A stretch of 64,000 bases of DNA from Agromyces cavernae (GTDB lineage: Bacteria; Actinomycetota; Actinomycetes; Actinomycetales; Microbacteriaceae). Below the pieces are notes generated by a model. That model was given only the letters and a program-made list of their open reading frames with translations. It was not told the origin of the DNA and did not search any database. Positions 32,426 through 40,236 of the stretch are shown here, piece after piece. Position 1 is the stretch's first letter, and every line of letters starts with the position of its first letter. Location: positions 186,001 through 250,000 of the forward strand of contig NZ_JAJNMP010000002.1 of assembly GCF_021044935.1 (NCBI RefSeq), written 5' to 3'. A program made the position numbers and the translations under genes.

Positions 32426-33583
32426 TCAGGCGCTGAGCGACGCATCGCGTGGGAGCAGCAGGTCGAAGCGGCATCCGCCGGGTACGTTGCGCACCGCGAC
32501 CTCGCCGCGGTGCGCGCTCATGATGCCCTTGACGATCGCGAGGCCGAGCCCGGCGCCGCTCGAGGAGCCCTCGCGCATCGACGGCGTGCGGGCCTTCGAC
32601 CCGCGCCACGCCGGCTCGAACACGCGGTCGAGGTCGTCCTCGTCGATTCCGCCGCCCGCGTCGATCACCGACACCATCGCCCGGTCCTCGACGAGGTCGA
32701 CGGCGACCGTGATCGGCGAGCCCTCGGGCGTGTGCTGGATCGCGTTCATGAGCAGGTTCCCGATCGCGCGGGAGAGCTCCCGGGGGTCGGCCGTCACGAT
32801 GAGGTCCTGCGCGAGCGGTGCCTCGACGCGGATGTCGCGACCGCGGGACGCGGGTCGCAGGTCGGCGACCGTGTCGCTCACGACGTCGTAGAGCGACACC
32901 TCCTTGAGCGAGAGGTGCAGCGCGTCGGAGTCGATCTTCGACAGCTCGAAGAGGTCGTCGACCATGCTCGAGAGCTGGTCGACTCGGATGCGCATCTGGC
33001 GGTGGTACCGGGCGGGGTCTGGCGCGATGCCGTCCTCGAGGGCCTCGGCCATCGCCCGGATGCCGGCGAGCGGGGTGCGCAGGTCGTGCGAGATCCACGC
33101 GACGAGCTCGCGGCGGGAGCTCTCGATGCGCTGCTCGCGCTCGCGGGACTCGGCGAGCTTCGCGCTCGTCGCGACGAGTTCGTCGGCGAGGGCATTGAGC
33201 TCGCTGTTCGAGTACCGGCCGGCCGACTCGAGACGCTCGCCCGCGCCGATCCGCCGCGCCGCGAGCGACAGCGCACGTGAGTTGCGCGCGACGAGCCAGC
33301 CGAGCACGGCGACGAGCACGAGCGACACGACGCCCGAGATGGCCGCGACGGCCACCGCGACCGTGAGGTCGTGTTCGGAGAGGTACATCGCGTTGGCGAC
33401 GCCGACCATGCTCGCGACGACCGACGCGATCGCGGCGAGCACGAGCACGCAGACCTGCACGATGAGCGATGCACGCCGCAGCAGCAGCAGCGCGACGACA
33501 CCGAGCCCGCCGACGATCGCGGTGGTGCCGAGCGTGATCGAGGCGACCGCGACAAGATCAGACCACGGCATTCGGAACACCAT
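32426..33583 (-). CDS. EnvZ/BaeS-type sensor histidine kinase
   Basis: Membrane histidine kinase, 385 residues. There are two or three hydrophobic segments in residues 7-100, a HAMP-like stretch (about 100-145), the phosphoacceptor His166 in VAWISHDLRTPL, and an ATPase domain with NLLMNAIQHTPEG, VIDAGGGIDEDD and SGAGLGLAIVKGI. Start ATG 33583 overlaps the regulator gene by 26 bases; ATG 33571 is an alternative. It pairs with the OmpR-type regulator upstream in the same operon. The signal is unknown. Confidence 0.9.
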   Translation of the reverse strand: MVFRMPWSDLVAVASITLGTTAIVGGLGVVALLLLRRASLIVQVCVLVLAAIASVVASMVGVANAMYLSEHDLTVAVAVAAISGVVSLVLVAVLGWLVARNSRALSLAARRIGAGERLESAGRYSNSELNALADELVATSAKLAESREREQRIESSRRELVAWISHDLRTPLAGIRAMAEALEDGIAPDPARYHRQMRIRVDQLSSMVDDLFELSKIDSDALHLSLKEVSLYDVVSDTVADLRPASRGRDIRVEAPLAQDLIVTADPRELSRAIGNLLMNAIQHTPEGSPITVAVDLVEDRAMVSVIDAGGGIDEDDLDRVFEPAWRGSKARTPSMREGSSSGAGLGLAIVKGIMSAHRGEVAVRNVPGGCRFDLLLPRDASLSA

Positions 33584-34307
33584 CCATCGTGAATCGGTAG
33601 CCGACGCCCCAGACGGTCGTCAGCATGGTCGGCGAGCGTGGGTCGCGTTCGATCTTCTCCCGCAGCCGGCGCACGTGCACCGTGACGGTTGAGAGGTCGC
33701 CGTATGTCCAACCCCAGACCGTTCGCAGCAGGTCCTCGCGGCTGAAGACCTGGTTCGGGTGCTTGAGGAGGAATTCGAACAGGTCGAACTCACGGACCGT
33801 GAGCGACAGCTCGACGCCCGCCCGGGCCGCAATGCGAGCGGACGGGTCGAGGCGGAACTCGCCGTACTCGAGCACGGACTCGGGTGTGAACTCTCCGATC
33901 GAGCGGCGCAGCACCGACTGCACGCGCAGCACGAGCTCGCGCGGGGAGAACGGCTTCGCGAGATAGTCGTCTGCACCCGCCTCGAGGCCCGCGATGCGCT
34001 CATCCTCTGAGCCGAGGGCCGTCAGCAGGATGACCGGGGTCGACATGCGTTCGCGCAGCCGCCGGAACACCTCGAGGCCGTCGATGCCGGGCAACATCCG
34101 GTCGAGCACGATGAGATCCGGCGCGAAACGCTCCGCGGCCTGCAGAGCCGCGAAACCGTCACCGGCCTCCTCGACGACGAAGCCGCCGGCGCGCAGGTAA
34201 CTCGACGCGACCTCGGCGACCGTCGGGTCGTCGTCGACGAGCAGCACTCGCCGGCCGACGAGGTCTTCGTTGCCGGTCGAAGATGGAGCAGCGGCGGACA
34301 CGTTCAC
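33558..34307 (-). CDS. OmpR/PhoB-type response regulator
   Basis: DNA-binding response regulator, 249 residues, starting at GTG 34307. The receiver domain (about 20-135) has the acidic cluster LLVDDDP, phosphoacceptor Asp69 in LIVLDRMLPG, LLTALGSE and LAKPFSPREL. The winged helix (about 155-245) has LTVREFDLFEFLLKHPNQVF and VTVHVRRLREKIE. It overlaps the kinase gene and is divergent from the GT2 operon across 106 bases, which makes that operon a candidate target. Confidence 0.92.
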   Translation of the reverse strand: MNVSAAAPSSTGNEDLVGRRVLLVDDDPTVAEVASSYLRAGGFVVEEAGDGFAALQAAERFAPDLIVLDRMLPGIDGLEVFRRLRERMSTPVILLTALGSEDERIAGLEAGADDYLAKPFSPRELVLRVQSVLRRSIGEFTPESVLEYGEFRLDPSARIAARAGVELSLTVREFDLFEFLLKHPNQVFSREDLLRTVWGWTYGDLSTVTVHVRRLREKIERDPRSPTMLTTVWGVGYRFTMDGVPNAVV

Positions 34308-34413
34308 AGACTACGACCGCTTCGTCGGCGCGGCTCCTGACCCGGGGCATCCGTTCGCGTTCCGTAAGACTTGCCCGGCGCCCCGCGCCGCCGGGGTGAC
34401 CTAACGTCGAACC

Positions 34414-35082
34414 ATGCCGGTAGTCCGCGTCGACCTGGTGCTTCCGTGCCTCGATGAGGAACGGGCATTGCCGTGGGTGCTCGGCCGGCTGCCGGTCGGA
34501 GTCCGGGCTATCGTCGTCGACAACGGCTGCACCGATCGTTCGGCGGAGATCGCGGGGGAGTTCGGCGCGCTCGTCGTCACCGAGGCGCGGCGCGGCTTCG
34601 GCGCGGCCGCCCATGCGGGCCTCGAAGCGGCGGATGCCCCGATCGTCGCGTTCTGCGACGCCGACGCGTCGCTCGATCCCGCCGATCTCCCGCGCCTCGT
34701 GACGCTCCTCGAGCATGGCGGTGCCGATCTCGTGCTCGGGAGGCGCCGGCCGACGACGCGCGACGCGTGGCCGCTGCACGCCCGTGTGGCGAACCGGGTC
34801 CTCGCCGCCCGGATGTCGCAACGAACCGGCACCCGGATGTATGACCTCGGCCCGCTCAGGGTTGCGCGCACCGCTGACCTGCGGGCGCTGGGTCTCCGCG
34901 ACCGGCGCAGCGGGTACCCGCTCGAGATGGTGCTGCGCGCCGCGGCCGCCGGATGGTCGATTCGCGAGGTCGACGTCTCCTATGCGCCGCGAGCGGGCCG
35001 ATCGAAGGTCACGGGCACCCTGCGGGGCACGGTCACGGCGGTCGCCGACATGTCGCGGGTCTTCGCGGAGGTGTCGCGATGA
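34414..35082 (+). CDS. Family 2 glycosyltransferase
   Basis: GT-A-fold glycosyltransferase, 222 residues, cytosolic face. DLVLPCLDEERALPWVL is the nucleotide-sugar-binding strand, followed by VVDNGCTDRSAEIA, CDADASLDPADLP (the metal-binding D-x-D) and VLGRRRPTTRDAW. The C-terminus lacks membrane anchors. It is short, close to the TIGR04283-like rSAM/selenodomain-associated transferase 2 group, and the next gene is of the associated transferase 1 (DUF2064) group. The two are coupled by ATGA (35079). Donor and acceptor are unknown. Confidence 0.85.
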   Translation: MPVVRVDLVLPCLDEERALPWVLGRLPVGVRAIVVDNGCTDRSAEIAGEFGALVVTEARRGFGAAAHAGLEAADAPIVAFCDADASLDPADLPRLVTLLEHGGADLVLGRRRPTTRDAWPLHARVANRVLAARMSQRTGTRMYDLGPLRVARTADLRALGLRDRRSGYPLEMVLRAAAAGWSIREVDVSYAPRAGRSKVTGTLRGTVTAVADMSRVFAEVSR

Positions 35083-35726
35083 CCGTGGTCGTCGTCATCG
35101 CGAAGGAGTGCCTGCCGGGGCGGGTGAAGACGCGCCTGAGTCCGCCGTTCTCGCCGGCTGAGGCCGCGCGGCTCGCGCAAGCAAGCCTCCACGACACCTT
35201 CGCGACCGTCGCGTCGCTGCCGGCCTCGCGGCGGGTGCTCTACTTCGACGGATCGCACGTGCCGGCCGCTGCACTCAGCTCAGGGTTCGAGGTGCTGGCG
35301 CAGGTCGGCGGCGGGCTCGACGTACGTCTCGCACACCTCTTCGACCTGCTTGCGGAGCCGACCCTGCTCGTCGGCATGGACACCCCGCAGTTGGGCGCCA
35401 CCGATGTCGCCGCGGCCCTCGAGTCGCTCACACAAGGCGGCGACCACGAGGTGGACTGCTGGTTCGGCCCAGCGGCCGACGGCGGGTTCTGGGCGCTCGG
35501 CATGCGAGACCCGCGCGGCGACCTCGTCCGCGGGGTGCCGATGTCGCGTGACGACACGGGGGCGCGGCAGCTTCACCGGCTCGAGGAGGCGGGTCTCTCG
35601 GTGGGGACGCTGCCCGTGCTCACCGACCTCGACACCGTGGCCGATGCATTCCTCATCGCCGCGACCGCACCCGACTCGCGGTTCGCGCGCGAGTTCCGCC
35701 GGCTCACGGTGGGGCAACCGTCATGA
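35079..35726 (+). CDS. DUF2064/TIGR04282-like transferase
   Basis: Nucleotidyl- or glycosyltransferase-like protein (CofC/DUF2064 family), 215 residues. The start TVVVVIAKECLPGRVKTRLSP is the family hallmark (K-x-R-L-S-P contacts nucleotide), with LLVGMDTPQLGATDV and WFGPAADGGFWALGM. It is linked by four-base overlaps to the GT2 gene and to a 29-codon ORF downstream. The pair GT2 + DUF2064 is a known uncharacterised couple, often near radical SAM genes; one lies 5 kb downstream here. Confidence 0.85.
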   Translation: MTVVVVIAKECLPGRVKTRLSPPFSPAEAARLAQASLHDTFATVASLPASRRVLYFDGSHVPAAALSSGFEVLAQVGGGLDVRLAHLFDLLAEPTLLVGMDTPQLGATDVAAALESLTQGGDHEVDCWFGPAADGGFWALGMRDPRGDLVRGVPMSRDDTGARQLHRLEEAGLSVGTLPVLTDLDTVADAFLIAATAPDSRFAREFRRLTVGQPS

Positions 35727-35812
35727 ACGTGCCGGCCGTCGCCCATTGGGAGGCGTCGCGGCGTCAGTTCGTGCGGGCGGTGCCGTCGTCGGCCGCACCA
35801 GCCGAGCCATGA
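35723..35812 (+). CDS. 29-codon micro-ORF coupled on both sides
   Basis: Encodes MNVPAVAHWEASRRQFVRAV followed by a short tail ending AAPAEP. It starts in an ATGA overlap with the DUF2064 gene and ends in an ATGA overlap with the membrane-protein gene. It resembles no family I know. Related clusters usually carry a methyltransferase here, so it may be the trimmed end of a deleted gene that kept the reading-frame junctions, or a genuine microprotein. Confidence 0.45.
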   Translation: MNVPAVAHWEASRRQFVRAVPSSAAPAEP

Positions 35813-37188
35813 GGCGGGGCATGACCACCGAGCCGGTGCCGGCGAGCCCGACGCCGGCCGGACGGCCGGGGCGGAGCCCCGCGCCGTGGATCGGGCTTGG
35901 GATCGCCGTCGCGCTCGTCGTGCTCGCGATCACCATTCCGGTGCTGTTCGGCCAGAGCGTGCACGTCAAGTCGTTCCCGCCGCTGCACGCGGAGTGGATG
36001 CCTCGACTCGGACCCGGCACACTGCCGGCTCTCGTACTCGCGGTGCTTGCGGCGGTCTCCGGCGTCGACGCGGCCGCGCGGGCGCCGTGGCGAGCACTCC
36101 TCGCCGGGAGCTTCGTCGTCGGGGTGGCCTGGCTCGCAAGCCTCGCGACCGTCGACGGACTCGACGGGATCGGGGTCATCCTCGACACGCAGTACGAGTA
36201 CCTCGACACGGCGCGCGCCGTCACCGACTTCCCCGCGACGTTGCGCGAGTACGTGTCGCGCATCCCGCTCGACTCCGACGGCAACTGGCCCGTGCACCTC
36301 GCCGGCCACCCGCCTGGCGCCCTGCTCTTCTTCGTCGTTCTCGTTCGACTCGGGCTCGGCGACGGTCTCGCCGCCGGATTGGTCGTCCTGCTGGTGGCGG
36401 CCACGACGCCCGTCGCGGTGCTCCTTCTCCTCCGCCGGCTCGGCGCGGAGCAGTTGGCGCGGCGGGCGGCGCCGTTCCTCGTGATGGGTTCGGCGGCGAT
36501 CTGGATGGCGGTCTCGGCCGACGGCATGTTCGGTGCGGTCGCGGCGTGGGGGCTCTGCGCGCTCGCATTCTCGGCGACCGCGGCGACGTGGCGTGCGACT
36601 GCGGGGTGGGGAATCGGGGCGGGGCTGCTGCTCGGCTACTGCGTCATGCTCTCGTACGGGCTCCCACTCCTCGGCATCCTCGCCATCGCCGTGCTCCTCC
36701 TCGCCCGCAACTGGCGGCCCTTGCCCTGGGTGGTCGCGGCAGCCGTCACCGTGGTGCTCACGTTCGCGGTGTTCGGCTTCGTATGGTGGGAGGCGTACCC
36801 GGTGCTCGTCGAGCGGTACTGGGACGGCGTCGCGAGCCGCCGCCCGTTCACCTACTGGGCCTGGGGCAACCTCGGTGCCCTCGCCGTGAGCGCGGGGCCC
36901 ATGGTCGGTGCGGCGGTCGCGATGGCCGTGCAGCGCGGCATTCGGCCGGGCATGCTGCTCACCGGGGAACGAGTCATCGTGCTGATCACCCTCGCCGGCA
37001 CCCTCACGGTGCTCGTCGCCGATCTCTCGCAGATGAGCAAGGCCGAGGTCGAGCGCATCTGGCTGCCGTTCGTTCCCTGGATGCTGCTCGGCACGGCGCT
37101 GCTCTCCGAACGCTGGCGACGCATCGGATTCGCAGGGCAGCTCGGATTCGCGCTCGTCGTGCAGCACCTGCTCTTCACCGGGTGGTGA
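35809..37188 (+). CDS. Polytopic membrane protein, possible lipid-linked glycosyltransferase
   Basis: 459 residues, about ten or eleven hydrophobic segments, Pro-rich N-terminus. A large extracytoplasmic loop after the third or fourth segment (about residues 130-170) contains DTQYEYLDTARAV, DSDGNWPVHLAGHPPGALL; charged residues in such a first loop are typical of GT-C glycosyltransferases (ArnT/mannosyltransferase type). I cannot point to a definite catalytic Asp. WPFVPWMLLGTALLSERWRR near the C-terminus is also GT-C-like (the actual start is LPFVPW). Position after GT2 and DUF2064 suggests the transfer of a lipid-linked sugar. ATG 35821 is an alternative start. Confidence 0.7.
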   Translation: MRRGMTTEPVPASPTPAGRPGRSPAPWIGLGIAVALVVLAITIPVLFGQSVHVKSFPPLHAEWMPRLGPGTLPALVLAVLAAVSGVDAAARAPWRALLAGSFVVGVAWLASLATVDGLDGIGVILDTQYEYLDTARAVTDFPATLREYVSRIPLDSDGNWPVHLAGHPPGALLFFVVLVRLGLGDGLAAGLVVLLVAATTPVAVLLLLRRLGAEQLARRAAPFLVMGSAAIWMAVSADGMFGAVAAWGLCALAFSATAATWRATAGWGIGAGLLLGYCVMLSYGLPLLGILAIAVLLLARNWRPLPWVVAAAVTVVLTFAVFGFVWWEAYPVLVERYWDGVASRRPFTYWAWGNLGALAVSAGPMVGAAVAMAVQRGIRPGMLLTGERVIVLITLAGTLTVLVADLSQMSKAEVERIWLPFVPWMLLGTALLSERWRRIGFAGQLGFALVVQHLLFTGW

Positions 37189-37284
37189 AGAGGGCGCGCG
37201 CACGCCGTCGTCAGCACTTCGTAATGATTCGCCATTGCCGCACCACCACCCCGTGCGTTGACTGAAAACCGGAGAGGCCAGGCG

Positions 37285-37821
37285 ATGACGATTGCGATCC
37301 ACGATCCGCCGGCAGGCCCGCTGGCGTCGGGGCTGTCGCGAGGGCTACTGGCTGCCGTGCGCATCGGCGTGGCAGTGATGTGGATCCAGAACGTGGCGTG
37401 GAAGCGTCCGCCCGACTTCGGCCGGGCGGACGACAACGGCCTCTTCTTCTGGGCCGGCCGAGCGGTCGAGTTCCCGGTGTTCCCGCCGTACTCGGCGTTC
37501 GTCGAGGTGCTCGTCCTGCCCCACATCGAGGTCGCCGGATGGATCATCCTCCTGGTCGAGGGCGGTTTGGGGGCCTTCTTGCTCATCGGCCTCGCGACGC
37601 GCTTCTGGGCGGCGGTCGGGTTCGCGCAGACGCTCGCGATCACCGTTTCCGTGCTGAACGCGCCGCACGAGTGGCACTGGTCGTACTACCTGATGCTCCT
37701 CGCGCACCTCGCGATCTTCGCGACGGCGGCGGGACGCTGGTTCGGACTCGACGGAGTGCTGCGCCCGGCCTGGTCACGATCATCCGGGTCACTGGCGCGA
37801 GCGATGGTGCGGCTCTCGTGA
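37285..37821 (+). CDS. DoxD/DoxX-like membrane protein
   Basis: 178 residues, four hydrophobic segments, resembling the DoxD-like subunit of thiosulfate:quinone oxidoreductase and the wider DoxX family. Marks of the family are the first helix with RIGVAVMWIQNVAWKRPPDF, a polar stretch LFFWAGRAVEFPVFPPYSAF between helices 1 and 2, VEGGLGAFLLIGLATRFWA and NAPHEWHWSYYLML. GGAGAGGCC precedes ATG 37285. It is the first gene of a five-gene coupled operon. Thiosulfate oxidation is not shown by sequence; DoxX proteins are often of unknown redox role. Confidence 0.75.
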   Translation: MTIAIHDPPAGPLASGLSRGLLAAVRIGVAVMWIQNVAWKRPPDFGRADDNGLFFWAGRAVEFPVFPPYSAFVEVLVLPHIEVAGWIILLVEGGLGAFLLIGLATRFWAAVGFAQTLAITVSVLNAPHEWHWSYYLMLLAHLAIFATAAGRWFGLDGVLRPAWSRSSGSLARAMVRLS

Positions 37822-38246
37822 ACGGCGAAGCTCTCGTGTACGAAGAACGCGCACGCTACGACCGCGCGGCGATCGCCCTGGGCACCGGAAGCCTCGTCGC
37901 GTCGGTGTTCGTGTTCGGCGCGGCTGCGCCCACGCCGATCGACTTCGCGCACGTCGGCCTCGGTGGCGCGATCGTGCTCGCCGTGCTCGGCGTCGTCGGA
38001 ATCCTGGGCGGCGCGCTGCACCGCGGCATCCTGACCCTGATAGCAGGCGGCGGGCTCACGATCGCCGCGCTCGTGCAGCTCGCCACGCTGCAGCTCTCAC
38101 CACGGCTGCTCGGCGGCGACGCGTCGTTGATGTCGCTCCTCGGTGCGTTCGGCATCGGTCTGCTCGCCGTGGGCGTCGCCCGCCGCTCCGCCGCATCCAC
38201 GCCGTCGGGCACGACCTCGACTCTCGACAGAAGGGGAGGACCCTGA
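37818..38246 (+). CDS. Small membrane protein, unknown
   Basis: 142 residues with four hydrophobic segments and a hydrophilic C-terminal tail. GTG 37818 overlaps the stop of the DoxD-like gene. Gly/Ala-rich helices and no polar motif point to a structural or partner role for the DoxD-like protein, perhaps as a second subunit. It is linked to the flavoprotein gene by a TGATG junction at 38244-38248. I do not recognise a named family. Confidence 0.65.
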   Translation: MNGEALVYEERARYDRAAIALGTGSLVASVFVFGAAAPTPIDFAHVGLGGAIVLAVLGVVGILGGALHRGILTLIAGGGLTIAALVQLATLQLSPRLLGGDASLMSLLGAFGIGLLAVGVARRSAASTPSGTTSTLDRRGGP

Positions 38247-39415
38247 TGGATCTCCACGACCGACTCGATCCGGTGCTCGTGATCGCGTCCGAGCACGCCT
38301 ACGACGTCGACCAGCGGGGCCGGTTCCCCGACGAGGCGGTGGCCGCGCTCCGCGATTCAGGCCTGCTGGGTCTCACCCTGCCTTCGGAGCACGGCGGACT
38401 CGGCGGTGGCCCACAGGACTTCGTCGACGTGATGAGCGCCGTCGCGGGCGCGTGCGGGTCGACCGCGATGATCTACCTGATGCATGTGTCCGCTTCGATG
38501 CCTCTCGCGACTGCCACCCCACCCGGAATCCCCGGCCTCCTCGGAGACCTCGCATCAGGCCGAGTCCTCGCGTCGCTCGCCTTGTCCGAGGCGGGATCCC
38601 GCTCGCACTTCTGGGCACCGGTCTCGCAACCCGCTGACGACGGCACCGGACTGCACGTCACGGCGAAGAAGAGCTGGGTCACGTCCGCAGGACATGCCGA
38701 CTTGTACGTCATCTCGACGAAGACGCCGGATGCCTCGGGTGTCGATCTCTACGCGATCCCGGCCGACACCCCAGGCGTTGCCGTCGACTCCCTGTTCTCG
38801 GGGATGGGACTGCGGGGCAACGCCTCGAGCCCGATGACCTTCGATGTCAAGCTCCCCGTGCATCTGAGACTCGGAGACAGCCGAGCGGGTACCGACCTCA
38901 TGCTCGGCGTGGTGCTGCCCTGGTTCAACCTCGGCAACTCCGCAGTCTCGCTCGGGCTGAGCCGCGCTGCCGTGGATGCCGCCATCCGGCACACCGCAGG
39001 TGCGCGGTTCGAGCATCTCGATCAGAGCCTGTCGGCGCTGCCCACGATCCGCGCCCAGCTCGCCAAGATGTCGATCGACCTCGCGACCGCATCTGCATAC
39101 CTCGACAGGGCGGCGAGCCGCGTGGCCGAGACCGCAGACGACACGCCGCTGTTCGTGCTGGGCAGCAAGGCCGCTGCGAACGACACCGCGCTGCGCATCA
39201 CCGACGCGGCCATGCGCGTATGCGGCGGCGCGGCGTTCTCACAGCACCTGCAGCTCGACCGGTACTTCCGCGATGCTCGTGCCGGCCACGTGATGGCGCC
39301 GACCGCAGACGCGCTCTACGAGTTCTACGGCCGGGCGATCACCGGCCGGCCGCTCTTCGACCCACCGGCCGAAACCGCACCGGCAACGATGGCCGGCTCT
39401 GGAGTGGCGCCGTGA
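38246..39415 (+). CDS. Acyl-CoA-dehydrogenase-like flavoprotein
   Basis: FAD enzyme of the acyl-CoA dehydrogenase fold, 389 residues. N-terminal helices include LGLTLPSEHGGLGGGPQDF; the middle beta domain has LALSEAGSRSHFW and TAKKSWVTSAGHADLYVIST; the C-terminal helices end in DRYFRDARAGHVMAPTADAL. The classical C-terminal catalytic Glu loop (YEGT type) is not clear: the sequence there is TADALYEFYGR. It may therefore be a flavin oxidase or monooxygenase-like relative rather than a beta-oxidation enzyme. No thiolase or enoyl-CoA hydratase gene is nearby, which fits that view. Confidence 0.8.
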   Translation: MDLHDRLDPVLVIASEHAYDVDQRGRFPDEAVAALRDSGLLGLTLPSEHGGLGGGPQDFVDVMSAVAGACGSTAMIYLMHVSASMPLATATPPGIPGLLGDLASGRVLASLALSEAGSRSHFWAPVSQPADDGTGLHVTAKKSWVTSAGHADLYVISTKTPDASGVDLYAIPADTPGVAVDSLFSGMGLRGNASSPMTFDVKLPVHLRLGDSRAGTDLMLGVVLPWFNLGNSAVSLGLSRAAVDAAIRHTAGARFEHLDQSLSALPTIRAQLAKMSIDLATASAYLDRAASRVAETADDTPLFVLGSKAAANDTALRITDAAMRVCGGAAFSQHLQLDRYFRDARAGHVMAPTADALYEFYGRAITGRPLFDPPAETAPATMAGSGVAP

Positions 39416-40236
39416 TCCCCGCCTCGACCGTCCCGCGCCTGATCGGATCGGTCGCGTATTCCCCGAACGTCGTGACCGTATGGGAGGGCATGCGCGCCTA
39501 TTTCACCGGCACGGACACCCCGATCGACTTCGTGCTGTTCTCGAACTACGGCCGGCTCGTCGACGCGCTCATCGGGGGAACGGTCGACCTGGCGTGGAAC
39601 ACGAACCTCGCCTACGTGCGCACGCTCCTCCAGACGAAAGGCGCCTGCCGGGCGCTTGCGTCGCGTGACACGGACGTCGTCTTCCAGAGCGTGTTCGTGT
39701 CGCGCGCCGGCACCGGGTTCGACGGGCTCGAGGCGGTGCGGGGGCGCCGCCTGGCGCTCGGTTCACGGGACTCCGCGCAGGCGGCGATCCTTCCCTTGCA
39801 GTACCTGCACGAGGCCGGCATCGGCGACGACGACGTCACGCTCATGCGCATCGACAGCGACGTCGGCAAGCACGGCGACACCGGTCGCAGCGAGCTCGAC
39901 GCCCTGCGCGCGGTGCTCGACGACCGGGCGGATGCCGCCGCCATCGGCGTCAACACCTGGCAGGCCATCACCCGAGGCGAGATCATGACCGGTGCGATCG
40001 AGTCGTTCTGGATGTCGCCCGAGTACAGTCACTGCACCTTCACCGCTCTGCCGGCGCTGTCGACTGAGTGGGCCGAGGCATGGCTCGCAGACCTGTTCGC
40101 GATGGACTGGGAGAACCCGGATCATCGCGCCATCCTCGAGTTGGAGGGGCTCCGCCGCTGGGTGCCGCCGAACCTCGACGGTTACGGCAGCCTCATCGCC
40201 GCCGTCGCAGAACAAGGAATTCCCGACCGATGGTGA
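39412..40236 (+). CDS. PhnD/SsuA-like binding protein without signal peptide
   Basis: Periplasmic-binding-protein fold of the phosphonate/phosphite (PhnD) type, 274 residues. Typical features are VAYSPNVVTVWEGMRAYF, LVDALIGGTVDLAWNTNLAYV (ligand-binding turn), RRLALGSRDSAQAAILPL and DAAAIGVNTWQAI. There is no signal peptide or lipobox, and no ABC permease or ATPase in the operon, so it is probably cytosolic. GTG 39412 overlaps the flavoprotein stop. It could be a ligand sensor or a substrate-delivery protein for the enzymes on either side. It overlaps the radical SAM gene by seven bases. Confidence 0.8.
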   Translation: MIPASTVPRLIGSVAYSPNVVTVWEGMRAYFTGTDTPIDFVLFSNYGRLVDALIGGTVDLAWNTNLAYVRTLLQTKGACRALASRDTDVVFQSVFVSRAGTGFDGLEAVRGRRLALGSRDSAQAAILPLQYLHEAGIGDDDVTLMRIDSDVGKHGDTGRSELDALRAVLDDRADAAAIGVNTWQAITRGEIMTGAIESFWMSPEYSHCTFTALPALSTEWAEAWLADLFAMDWENPDHRAILELEGLRRWVPPNLDGYGSLIAAVAEQGIPDRW

